This document shows positions 16,422 through 24,213 of a stretch of DNA of 64,000 nucleotides, piece by piece; within the stretch, counting starts at the first letter, position 1; every line of letters starts with the position of its first letter. A model generated the notes under the pieces. The model ran no database searches and had not been told where the DNA came from. It worked only from the letters and a program-made list of their open reading frames with translations. The position numbers and the translations under genes are program-made. The stretch is from Neolewinella maritima (GTDB taxonomy: Bacteria; Bacteroidota; Bacteroidia; Chitinophagales; Saprospiraceae): contig NZ_CAKLPZ010000001.1 of NCBI RefSeq assembly GCF_923081025.1, positions 496,001-560,000 on the forward strand, read 5' to 3'.

Positions 16422-17610
16422 GCTCGGTGCGGTTGAGGTAAGGAATGCGCTTGCGGACGAAGCTCTCGTAGATCATCACGATATCGTACGCCAGAATGAG
16501 GCCCAGGAAGCCGACCGTAAAGTCGATCTTGAGTCGGAAATGGTAAAAAAGTAGGGCTACCAGAAAGAAGAAGCAAAAGAGTTCGACCAATTGCATCACG
16601 CGAGTGACCCCGTGGTATGAATCCGGCAGCCGGTGGTAGAGGTGGTAGATGATCAGTACGTTGACGTACACGAAGGCTAATACCAGCAGCCCCTCCAGCC
16701 AGCCGGGCAGCTCGAAGATGTAGTTGCCGTCGAGTAGCATCGTGATGATGTTGGCGTGGATGACCGCCCCGTACATATCCGGCAGACTCCGCCCGGTATA
16801 CACCGGGTTAAGCGGCGTGAAGTAGCGGTCTTCGATGGGCGCGTCGCGGGCCTGACTATCGATAAAGCCGACGATCACGATCCGGTCGCGGAATACGCTG
16901 AGCTCCTCGTCATCCGCCTGCAGTACAACCTGCCCGTCGATGCGCAAAAAGCTGCGGTAGTCCCCCGAGTAGTTGATGCGTACCGCCGCGTCCCCCTTGT
17001 GCCACCGCAGGCTGCCCACCCGGTCGGGGGCGTACCGCTCCACCAGCGCGATCGAAAAGGCGGTGCGCTCCACGCTGTCCAGGGTGGTGAGGAAGGGATT
17101 GAAGAGCCGCACCGTGCGGTCGGTACCGGCCAGGAAGTTGGTGTAGGCATTCACGGCGTGGGCGGAGAACAGGGTATCGGACACGACCATCGAGCGGATG
17201 CCCCGCCGCTCCTCGTCGTACGCGCCCAGGTTGGCGGCCAGTACGACCCCGGGGTGCGCGCGCAGGCTGGCGGCCAGCAGGGAGTCCTTAGCTGGCTCCT
17301 TCCGGCCCGGGAAGAGGATATCTACGCCGATAACCGCGGGGCTGGCCGCGGCGATCCGGTCGATGAGTCGGGCGACCTCCGCCCGGTCGGCCCGCGCCAC
17401 GTGGACCAGCACCACCCGGTCTTCCCGCCGCACCCGCTCGGCGTCGCGGAGCTGGGAGAACAAGATATCGGTCACCTCGTAGTCCTTGATCCCCTTATTG
17501 AAGGGGTCGAAGTAGTGGACGTTGAACGTCACCAGACGCAGTGCACCGATGAGCGCAAAGACGAGCCCCGTGATGATCGCGGCGTGTAGGTAAGCGGAGG
17601 GGCGAGCCAT
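16414..17610 (-). CDS. CHASE2 domain membrane sensor
   Basis: 398 residues. One N-terminal transmembrane helix (~10-28), an extracytoplasmic CHASE2 domain (~30-290, with VVLVHVARADRAEVARLIDRI, VIGVDILFPG and DRIVIVGFIDSQARD, MYGAVIHANIITMLL), then three helices (~300-385) and a short cytosolic end. CHASE2 is a ligand-sensing domain usually fused to a kinase, cyclase or phosphatase; here there is no output domain, so signalling must go through a partner. The FecR-like and caspase genes downstream are the natural candidates. The ligand is unknown. Confidence 0.88.
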   Translation of the reverse strand: MARPSAYLHAAIITGLVFALIGALRLVTFNVHYFDPFNKGIKDYEVTDILFSQLRDAERVRREDRVVLVHVARADRAEVARLIDRIAAASPAVIGVDILFPGRKEPAKDSLLAASLRAHPGVVLAANLGAYDEERRGIRSMVVSDTLFSAHAVNAYTNFLAGTDRTVRLFNPFLTTLDSVERTAFSIALVERYAPDRVGSLRWHKGDAAVRINYSGDYRSFLRIDGQVVLQADDEELSVFRDRIVIVGFIDSQARDAPIEDRYFTPLNPVYTGRSLPDMYGAVIHANIITMLLDGNYIFELPGWLEGLLVLAFVYVNVLIIYHLYHRLPDSYHGVTRVMQLVELFCFFFLVALLFYHFRLKIDFTVGFLGLILAYDIVMIYESFVRKRIPYLNRTEHV

Positions 17611-17658
17611 AGTGTAAGTCCGCCGGCCTGGGAGGCCGCGGGGACTGAAAGTTACAAC

Positions 17659-18699
17659 TTACTTCGTAACCGTCAGGCGCAGCGGCCGGTGGTCCGACCA
17701 CTGGGGGGACAGTCGCTCGATGTCTACAATGGTCAGGCTGGTATCCACCAGGAAGTAGTCGATGCGCAGGCCCGGCAGCGGCCCAGTGAAGGTGGTGCCC
17801 AGGCCAGAGCCCCGGGCCGCCCAGGCATCGCGTAGCCGGGGGGTGAGCAGCTGGTTGTAGGTATAGGAAGACGGCACGTCGTTGAAGTCACCGCCTACGA
17901 TGACGGGGTAGGGGCTCGCCTCCACCAGGGCACGGATCGTGTCGGCCTGTTGGGCGCGGACGCGGGTTGCGCGGCCGTAGCCGGTAAGCATGCGCCCGAA
18001 GGTTTCCAGCCGGTCGCCGAAGGAGTCCTTGCCCCCCATATTCTGGGCCAGGTTGCTGATGCGATTGGTTTCCAGGTGGGCGTTGATGATACGCAGCTTG
18101 CCCAGACTGGTCATCATGTCCGTCACCACAAAGCCGTTGTACTCGTTGGGCTCGGAAAAGCTGGACGTGATGTGCTCGGGCGACGTACCGTAGGTAGCTA
18201 CCAGCGTGCCCTTCTTCTGGTCCCGCTCCCTGAGGTGTTCGGCAGACTGTACCTGGGGGATGTAGTTGATGCGGTAGGTGACGGTGCGGATTTCCTGCAG
18301 CAGCGCGATATGGGCGCCGTACGAGCGGAAGGTGCGCGCCACGCGGGTGGTGTCTACATCCGCTCCGTCAGCGGAGCGAAAGAAGCGTTGGTTGCCCGTC
18401 ACTAGCGTCACGACCGGCGAATCGTCGGTGAGGGTCGGGGCGGACTCCGGCCAGGCAAATAATCTGCCGAGAATGGGGTAGGCCCCTAGCAGGACCAGCA
18501 GCGGAAAGACCGCCGTGCGCCAGTGGCCGCGGAACAGCTGTAGCAGCACGAACAGAAACGTAAGCAACAGCAGAATCGGCAGCAGCAGGGCGACCACGGA
18601 CGGTGGCCAGAAGGTATGCGGTGACACGTAGCGCGCCAGTAGCCCGAAGGCCGTGACGAGCGCGATCGCATGACCCGAGAAGGTGATTAAGCGGCCCAT
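17659..18699 (-). CDS. Membrane-anchored endonuclease/exonuclease/phosphatase family protein
   Basis: 346 residues. Three N-terminal transmembrane helices within the first ~85 residues, then an EEP domain with the usual catalytic residues: E in LLQEIR, N/H in INAHLE, D and N in GGDFND, and the final SDH (WSDHRPL). This form is common in Bacteroidota and is thought to be a membrane-bound phosphodiesterase with the domain on either the periplasmic or cytosolic face; substrate unknown. It begins 9 bp after the rhomboid gene and ends 48 bp before CHASE2, so it joins the two parts of the minus-strand run. Confidence 0.87.
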   Translation of the reverse strand: MGRLITFSGHAIALVTAFGLLARYVSPHTFWPPSVVALLLPILLLLTFLFVLLQLFRGHWRTAVFPLLVLLGAYPILGRLFAWPESAPTLTDDSPVVTLVTGNQRFFRSADGADVDTTRVARTFRSYGAHIALLQEIRTVTYRINYIPQVQSAEHLRERDQKKGTLVATYGTSPEHITSSFSEPNEYNGFVVTDMMTSLGKLRIINAHLETNRISNLAQNMGGKDSFGDRLETFGRMLTGYGRATRVRAQQADTIRALVEASPYPVIVGGDFNDVPSSYTYNQLLTPRLRDAWAARGSGLGTTFTGPLPGLRIDYFLVDTSLTIVDIERLSPQWSDHRPLRLTVTK

Positions 18700-18708
18700 C
18701 CCCAGACG

Positions 18709-19719
18709 CTAGCCGCGGTTGCTGGCCTGGAAGAGAAAGTCCTTTTCCTCCTTGCTCAGGCTCTTGTACCCCCGCTCCTTGATCTTGTCGAGGATGGCGT
18801 CGAGCTGCTCCTGGTGACTGGCCTGCCCGTCCAGAATATCCGATTTCTTGCCGCCCGCGGACTTGGCCGCACCGCCCGCCCGGCGCATGAAGCCGGGACG
18901 CTCCTTGGTCGCGGCCGTCTCCTTGACGGAGCGACCACCGCGGAAGGCGGCGTGGGGGCCGCGCTTGGAGTGGTCCTTGCTCGGGCTCAGGACGCTGGCG
19001 TACAGGTTTTGTACACCGGTGAGGACGGACTGTACCGGCGTGGTCAGGTCCGTACCCCGCTTGAGGTACCAGGTGAACAGGAAGCCCATGGCGATACCGC
19101 CCAGGTGACCGAAGGTGCCCCCGGTGTTGACGTTACTACCCAGGCTGATGATATTCATCAGCACCACGAAGGCGACGATGTACTTGATGCGCACGTTGCC
19201 GAGAAAGAGCAGGCGGATACTGTAATCGGGGGCGAATACGCCGGTAGCGACCACAATGCACATGACCGCGGCACTGGCGCCCAGGGCGTAATGGTTGATG
19301 CCGCCGTCGCCCGCAAAGCCGGTCAGGGTAGCGCCCAGGAAGAAGAACACCGCACCTGCGAGCCCGCCCAGAATATAGAGCGGCAGTACGCGGCGGTCGC
19401 CCAGCAGGTCACCGAAGATGCGGCCGAACCAGAACAGCCAGAGCATATTGAACAGAATATGCCAGAAGCCCTCGTGGAGGAACATGTGGGTGAGGATCGA
19501 CCAGGGGTGGGTGAGCATGTGCCAGCCCGAATTCGAGATCGACAGGAAGTGGACGATGTCGTAGTACAGATCCGGGGTAGACTGCCCGTTGAACAGGCTC
19601 AGGCCCGCCCAGGTCAGGTTGATGACCAGGTACACGGCCACGTTCACGATGATGATACGGTTGACCATGTTCCCATAGTCAAACTCGCGGCGAATATCGT
19701 CCCAGATGGATTGTAGCAT
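18709..19719 (-). CDS. Rhomboid intramembrane serine protease, long cytosolic tail
   Basis: 336 residues. Cleaves single-pass membrane proteins within the bilayer. The H-x3-H-x3-N type motif HEGFWHILFN (82-91), catalytic S149 in LGASAAVM and H205 in GHLGG are all present, giving a complete Ser-His dyad. Six transmembrane segments fit between residues ~20 and 220. The remaining ~110 residues are hydrophilic and basic, ending with a helical KIKERGYKSLSKEEKDFLF segment that recurs at the end of Bacteroidota rhomboids. It is 83 bp after a second rhomboid gene. Confidence 0.92.
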   Translation of the reverse strand: MLQSIWDDIRREFDYGNMVNRIIIVNVAVYLVINLTWAGLSLFNGQSTPDLYYDIVHFLSISNSGWHMLTHPWSILTHMFLHEGFWHILFNMLWLFWFGRIFGDLLGDRRVLPLYILGGLAGAVFFFLGATLTGFAGDGGINHYALGASAAVMCIVVATGVFAPDYSIRLLFLGNVRIKYIVAFVVLMNIISLGSNVNTGGTFGHLGGIAMGFLFTWYLKRGTDLTTPVQSVLTGVQNLYASVLSPSKDHSKRGPHAAFRGGRSVKETAATKERPGFMRRAGGAAKSAGGKKSDILDGQASHQEQLDAILDKIKERGYKSLSKEEKDFLFQASNRG

Positions 19720-19802
19720 GACAGTGGCGGGTTCGCCCTTAAAAACGTTTGGCGGCTAAAAAGATTTACCAGCTACCGGATAAAGCCCTACAAACTACGA
19801 AT

Positions 19803-20669
19803 TTAGCGCGGTACGCCGCGGTCCCACCGCTGTGCACCCGCCGGCGGCTCGGAGCGGTACCAGAAGTAGGCCAGCAGACCACCCGTGAGGGCCCCGCCGA
19901 TGTGGGCCCAGTGGGCGATGGGGTCCCAGCTATACTGCATCACGCCCAGGAACACCTCCACGGCCAGGATGACGGGCACGAAGTAGCGCGCCTTGATGGG
20001 GATGGGCAGGAAGATGAGCGCCAGTTTGAAGTCGGGATAAAGAATAGCAAAGGCCCCGACAATGCCGTAGATGGCCCCCGAGGCACCCACCATGGGCACG
20101 CTCTGCTGCCAGTCGATGTACTCCTGCATCATGCCCAGGGCGTTGCGGTAGGTCTGCTCGGGATCGCTGGTCTGTAGCACCAGCTCGTTCTGGATGTTGG
20201 CCACTACGGTGCTGACGCGCTGCCCGTTGTCCATGCTTAGGTCCCTGGTATTGAGGTGACCGAAGAAGTCGTTGAAGTGGGCCAGGGTGGGGGACTGCTG
20301 GAAGGCCGCCAGCTGATCCTGCAGCTGCTCCAACTGGAACCAGGTGAAGCCGAAGTGCAGGGCTACGGCACCGGCGGCGGCGGCCAGGTACAGGATCAGG
20401 AAGCGCTTGGGGCCGTAGCGCATCTCCAGCAGGGGGCCGAACATGAACAGGCCGAACATATTGAAAAAGATGTGCGTGAGCCCGCCGTGCATGAAAAAGT
20501 GCGTCACCAGCTGGATGGGGTGGAAGCGCTCGCTGCTGGGGTAGTGCAGGGCCAGGAAATCGGACCACTCCCCGGTAGAAACACCCAGATTGGGCAGAAA
20601 GAAGAGGATCGCAAAGACGGCTACATTGATGATGAGCAGGTTCTTTACGATGGGAGTCAGCGGCGGCAT
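19803..20669 (-). CDS. Rhomboid intramembrane serine protease with inserted loop
   Basis: 288 residues. Conserved HGGLTHIFFN (61-70), catalytic S197 in VGASGAI and H256 in WAHIGG. Between the third and fourth membrane helices there is an ~80-residue soluble insert (about 110-190) that is Gln/Asp rich and absent from the neighbouring paralogue, a possible substrate-gating region. Starts 45 bp after the mutL stop, so probably part of one transcript. Two tandem rhomboids next to mutL are commonly seen in this phylum. Confidence 0.92.
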   Translation of the reverse strand: MPPLTPIVKNLLIINVAVFAILFFLPNLGVSTGEWSDFLALHYPSSERFHPIQLVTHFFMHGGLTHIFFNMFGLFMFGPLLEMRYGPKRFLILYLAAAAGAVALHFGFTWFQLEQLQDQLAAFQQSPTLAHFNDFFGHLNTRDLSMDNGQRVSTVVANIQNELVLQTSDPEQTYRNALGMMQEYIDWQQSVPMVGASGAIYGIVGAFAILYPDFKLALIFLPIPIKARYFVPVILAVEVFLGVMQYSWDPIAHWAHIGGALTGGLLAYFWYRSEPPAGAQRWDRGVPR

Positions 20670-20714
20670 GCAGCGGGAGGATTTAGGTAGTAACCCCTCA
20701 ACAAGGCGACGGTT

Positions 20715-22586
20715 TTACTGAAAGAGCCGCTCGACCTCCGACAGCTCGTAGCGCACGTAGCACTTGTGTCCGTTGGGTGCTACCCGGGGCTGGGTGCAGG
20801 CGAAGAGCCGGTCGATGAGGCTGCGCATCTCGGCCTCGTCCAGCTTGGTGCCCCGTTTGATGGCCGCGGCCCGGCCCAGGATGCGGGCCAGCCGCTCGTG
20901 GCCCTCGCTCTGCAGGTCTACGTTGGTCTTGTACTGCTCCAGGAGCCGCTCCAGGAGGTCCAGCTCGCTGTTGCGACCGGCCAGCTCGGCCGGGATGCCG
21001 CGCACGATGAAGCTGCCCCCCCCGAAGGCCTCCAGGTCGAAGCCGAGCTGGTTAAGCTCGGGCAGTAGCGACTGCATGAGCTCGGCATCGGCGTGGGCCA
21101 GGTTGATGGTCTGGGGGAAAAGCGACTGCTGGGTGGCCGCCGGCTTTTCGCGCAGATTGGCCAGGAAGCCCTCGTAGAGGATGCGCTCGTGGGCGGCCTG
21201 CTGGTCCACCAAGATCCAGCCGTTCTTGATGGCACTGACGATGTAGCGGTGGTGTAGCTGGTAGGGAGCGCGTCCCTGGGTGGGCGGGGCATTGTCGTCT
21301 TCCTCCTGCCCCATCCGGCTCTGAAGGATCTCGCCGGTATCGGTGTCTACCTGCTCGCCGCCCAGGTCCTGGTACATGGTTTCCCAGTGCCGCAGGTTAT
21401 TGGCGTGGCGCTGTGCCTCGGAGGGGGGTAGGTGGATACCGCCACTACTACCGCCGCCGCCGCTACGGGGCGTATCGCTATTCATCTTGCTAGGCAGGGC
21501 CTCATCGTCGTCCGGCTGACCGGGGTTGGAGCGGATGCTGGTGCGGCTCGGCGAGAAGGGGTTGTCGGACTCGAAGTCGATGGTGGGCATGATGCTCGCC
21601 CGCCCGAGGCCGTGGCGGATGGTGGCCTTGAGGTAGTTGTAGATCAGGCGTTCGTCTTCAAACTTGATCTCCTGCTTGGTGGGGTGTACGTTGACGTCGA
21701 TACGCGCCGGGTCGATCTGTAGGAAGATGACGTAGAAGGGGTAGGCGTCCTTGCCCAGCAGCTCGTCGTAGGCCATCATGACGGCGTGGTGCAGGTAGCT
21801 GGACCGGATGTAGCGGTCGTTGATGAAAAAGAACTGCCCCACCTTGGTCTTGCGGGCCGCTTCGGGCTTGCCGACGTAGCCGCCGATACGCAGCACGTCG
21901 GTGGCCTCCTCGATGGGCACCAGCAGGTCGCGGTACTTCTTGCCGAATACGGCGATGATGCGCTGGCGCAGCTTGCCGGCGGGCAGACTGAGGTCGAGCC
22001 GGTCGTCTACGTACAATTCGAAGCGTACCGAGGGGTGGGCCAGGGCGATACGGATGTACTCCTCGCGTACGTGGCGGAGCTCTACGGAGTCGGACTTAAG
22101 GAAGTTGCGCCGCGCCGGTACGTTGTAGAACAGGTTGCGCACCGCCATGCTGCTGCCGGGCGGGGCGGCGACGGGCTCCTGGGTGATCACCTCCGTACCC
22201 TCTACGACCAGGCGGGTGCCGAGCTCGTCGGGGGCGCGGCGGGTTTTGAGTTCCAGTTGGGCGATGGCGACGATGCTGGCCAGGGCTTCCCCGCGGAAGC
22301 CCATCGTGTGCAGGGTAAACAGGTCTTCGGCCGTGCGGAGCTTGCTGGTGGCGTGGCGTTCGAGCGACATGCGGGCGTCGGTCTCGGACATGCCGCAGCC
22401 GTTGTCGATGACCTGAATGAGGGTCTTACCGGCATCCTTGATGATGAGGGTGATCTCGTCGGCGCCGGCATCTACGGCGTTCTCGACCAGTTCCTTGACT
22501 ACACTGGCGGGCCGCTGGATGACCTCTCCGGCGGCGATTTGGTTAGCAATGGCATCGGGTAGGAGGTGGACGAGGTTGTCCGTCAT
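20715..22586 (-). CDS. mutL: DNA mismatch repair protein MutL
   Basis: 623 residues from ATG 22586 (MTDNLVHLLPDAIANQIAAG), the standard N-terminus. The GHKL ATPase motifs are ELVENAVDAGAD, DNGCGM and GFRGEAL. After a variable linker (~340-430) the C-terminal dimer domain holds VDQQAAHERILYE (about 460-472), which is the endonuclease motif DQHA(X)2E(X)4E with the His replaced by Gln, and APNGHKC in place of CPHGRP. Nicking activity is therefore uncertain. MutL couples MutS mismatch recognition to strand removal. It begins 39 bp after a conserved small membrane-protein gene. Confidence 0.95.
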   Translation of the reverse strand: MTDNLVHLLPDAIANQIAAGEVIQRPASVVKELVENAVDAGADEITLIIKDAGKTLIQVIDNGCGMSETDARMSLERHATSKLRTAEDLFTLHTMGFRGEALASIVAIAQLELKTRRAPDELGTRLVVEGTEVITQEPVAAPPGSSMAVRNLFYNVPARRNFLKSDSVELRHVREEYIRIALAHPSVRFELYVDDRLDLSLPAGKLRQRIIAVFGKKYRDLLVPIEEATDVLRIGGYVGKPEAARKTKVGQFFFINDRYIRSSYLHHAVMMAYDELLGKDAYPFYVIFLQIDPARIDVNVHPTKQEIKFEDERLIYNYLKATIRHGLGRASIMPTIDFESDNPFSPSRTSIRSNPGQPDDDEALPSKMNSDTPRSGGGGSSGGIHLPPSEAQRHANNLRHWETMYQDLGGEQVDTDTGEILQSRMGQEEDDNAPPTQGRAPYQLHHRYIVSAIKNGWILVDQQAAHERILYEGFLANLREKPAATQQSLFPQTINLAHADAELMQSLLPELNQLGFDLEAFGGGSFIVRGIPAELAGRNSELDLLERLLEQYKTNVDLQSEGHERLARILGRAAAIKRGTKLDEAEMRSLIDRLFACTQPRVAPNGHKCYVRYELSEVERLFQ

Positions 22587-22625
22587 AGGTACGGCTAGGG
22601 GTTCACGGCCCAAGCTACGGACTAT

Positions 22626-22946
22626 CTAGCCGAGAAGCTGCTCCAGATCGGGGAAATACACCTGGATGAGCAGGTAGCTGAGCACGATCAGGACCACCAT
22701 GATGATCACCAGCGAGTAGTTGGATTTGGCGACCCGCTCGTTGCGGTAGCGGCCGGCGGCCTCTCCACCCGCGCCCTTGCGGAATCCTCCCCGCAGGCGC
22801 TGCTTCATGCCGTCTACGCCGCCGTTCTGCAGCGTCTCGATGCGCAGGCGCCGCTCCTCGGCTTCCTCCTTCTTGGGGTCCCAGTAGCGGGGCTTGTACG
22901 AAAACTGCTGATTCTTAGGCGTTTTGAAGAGGCGGATGAAGGCCAT
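22626..22946 (-). CDS. Conserved small single-pass membrane protein next to mutL
   Basis: 106 residues from ATG 22946 (MAFIRLFKTPKNQQFSYKPRYWDPKKEE). The motif FSYKPRYWDPKK followed by basic helices and one C-terminal transmembrane helix (SLVIIMVVLIVLSYLLIQVYF) identifies a small Bacteroidota family usually found beside mutL. Some databases call relatives 'riboflavin synthase subunit beta', which nothing in this sequence supports. Topology predicts a cytosolic body anchored at its C-terminus. Function unknown. Confidence 0.72.
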   Translation of the reverse strand: MAFIRLFKTPKNQQFSYKPRYWDPKKEEAEERRLRIETLQNGGVDGMKQRLRGGFRKGAGGEAAGRYRNERVAKSNYSLVIIMVVLIVLSYLLIQVYFPDLEQLLG

Positions 22947-23020
22947 GGCGCGGTACGTTTTGGAAGTTGGAGTGTAGATAACACGTTTAGCATCAAATAG
23001 ATGCATGCCCGGCGCATTCT

Positions 23021-23040
23021 GGCGGGGACTGCGCGGGTGC
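23021..23040 (-). repeat. GCACC motif copy (long variant)
   Basis: Minus strand begins GCACCCGCGCAGTCCCCGCC, 3 nt longer than the consensus; it lies 94 nt upstream of the small membrane-protein start. Confidence 0.35.
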
Positions 23041-23063
23041 GGAGGAGGAGTGCTCCCCACGGC

Positions 23064-23720
23064 TCAGTTCGCGGCGACTACATCACCCGTACCCAGCAGG
23101 GTCACGTCGACGGTCGGAGTGCCCCGGTAGCGTACATCCCCGGTGCCCGTGAGCTGACCGGTCAGGGAGTCGGAGACCGTCACTTCAGCACTACCCGTAC
23201 CGGAAAGCCGCACCCGTGCTGCCCGCGCTGAGTAGTCAAAGGCTTCGAGGTCTCCCGTACCGCTGCTACTGAACTCCAGCACGTTGCCGCGTCCCGCCAC
23301 TTCTATGTCCCCCGTCCCGCTACTGCCCAGGGTGAGGCGGTCCAGGTCGGCAAAGCCCATGATGGTAGCCTCTCCAGTGCCGCTGGTCATCAGGCTGCTC
23401 AGTCGGGGGGTCTTTATTCTGACGGTTACCCCGCCGTCCCAGAAATTCCACGTCTTGAGCTGAATGGATAGGGTACCGTTGGCTACGGTAGTCTGCACGC
23501 GCTCCTGTAGCCGCTTGCTGGCCACGACTTCGACGGAGGGGGTCGCTGCCTGGGTGATTTCCAGGTCCACGACGCTACCGCTGGTGATGCGGTCGAAGGG
23601 TTCGACGGTACGTACCCCCGTGGTGGAAGGACCGGCGCCCATAAAGCCTTCCTGTAGGAAGACCAGGTAGTACACCAGGCCGATGACCACGACGAGGAGG
23701 ACAAACAATAAATTCTTCAT
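23064..23720 (-). CDS. DUF2807 'head GIN' domain exported protein
   Basis: 218 residues from ATG 23720. N-terminal membrane anchor or signal (MKNLLFVLLVVVIGLVYYLV), then a DUF2807 domain starting VEPFDRITSGSVVDLEI. The repeated SGTGD/SGTGE turns (for example SSGTGDIEV, SSGTGDLEA, LSGTGSAEV, LTGTGDVRY) mark a right-handed parallel beta helix. The family is abundant in Bacteroidota envelopes; an adhesin role is suggested only by name. It is divergent from the blaI-like gene with 127 bp between starts, so may share its regulation. Confidence 0.85.
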   Translation of the reverse strand: MKNLLFVLLVVVIGLVYYLVFLQEGFMGAGPSTTGVRTVEPFDRITSGSVVDLEITQAATPSVEVVASKRLQERVQTTVANGTLSIQLKTWNFWDGGVTVRIKTPRLSSLMTSGTGEATIMGFADLDRLTLGSSGTGDIEVAGRGNVLEFSSSGTGDLEAFDYSARAARVRLSGTGSAEVTVSDSLTGQLTGTGDVRYRGTPTVDVTLLGTGDVVAAN

Positions 23721-23818
23721 GATAAGAAGCGTTATTTGGTACAATATCGCGATTTGTCGCTAACTGTCGATCACCAGCGTACGCGAGATCGGGCACGGAG
23801 TTGCAGAATTGATACTAG

Positions 23819-23836
23819 TAACGTATTATTACGTTA
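23819..23836. promoter_or_regulatory. Candidate BlaI operator, palindrome TAACGTA-TTAT-TACGTTA
   Basis: A perfect 7-4-7 palindrome ending 11 nt before the ATG of the BlaI-family repressor. It differs from the classic TACAnnTGTA Staphylococcus site, but position and symmetry fit a dimeric winged-helix regulator controlling its own operon. Confidence 0.6.
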
Positions 23837-23847
23837 AATAACTACTC

Positions 23848-24213
23848 ATGCAAAAACTCACCCGCGCACAGGAGGATCTGATGCAGCACGTCTGGCAGCT
23901 CGGCGAGTGCACCGTGGCCGATTTGCGGCGCGCCGTGGAGGAGCGGTCGGGTAAGCTGCCGGCGCACAGCACTATTTCTACCCTCATTCTGGCCCTCGAC
24001 GAGCGGGGCTTCGTGACCCACCGGCAGTACGGGCGCACCTTCGTCTACACCCCGGCCATCAGCAGGGAGGCCTACGGGCGGCAGCGGCTCAGCCGGCTGG
24101 TGCGCAGCTTCTTCGGCGGCTCGGGCCGTGCGGCGGTCAGCTACCTAGTGCAGGACGAGAACCTAAGCCTGGAAGAGCTCGGTGAGCTGGTCCGCCAACT
24201 GGAGGAAGAATGA
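23848..24213 (+). CDS. BlaI/MecI/CopY family repressor
   Basis: 121 residues. Starts MQKLTRAQEDLMQHVWQLGECTVADLRRAVEE, the winged-helix N-terminus of the family, with the recognition helix around LPAHSTISTLILALDERGFV and the wing in GRTFVYTPAISREAY. The C-terminal half is the dimerisation domain. In known systems the repressor is cut by the partner metallopeptidase when the sensor is activated. It overlaps the M56 gene by 4 bp (ATGA). Confidence 0.93.
   Translation: MQKLTRAQEDLMQHVWQLGECTVADLRRAVEERSGKLPAHSTISTLILALDERGFVTHRQYGRTFVYTPAISREAYGRQRLSRLVRSFFGGSGRAAVSYLVQDENLSLEELGELVRQLEEE

Noticed and set aside
9228-17610. Anti-phage defence island reading of the caspase genes
   Set aside because: Both caspases have signal peptides, whereas known defence caspases are cytosolic; no nucleic-acid sensor, restriction enzyme or toxin is nearby.
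22626-22946. Riboflavin synthase subunit label for the small protein beside mutL
   Set aside because: Length of 106 residues with a C-terminal membrane helix and no lumazine/riboflavin motifs.
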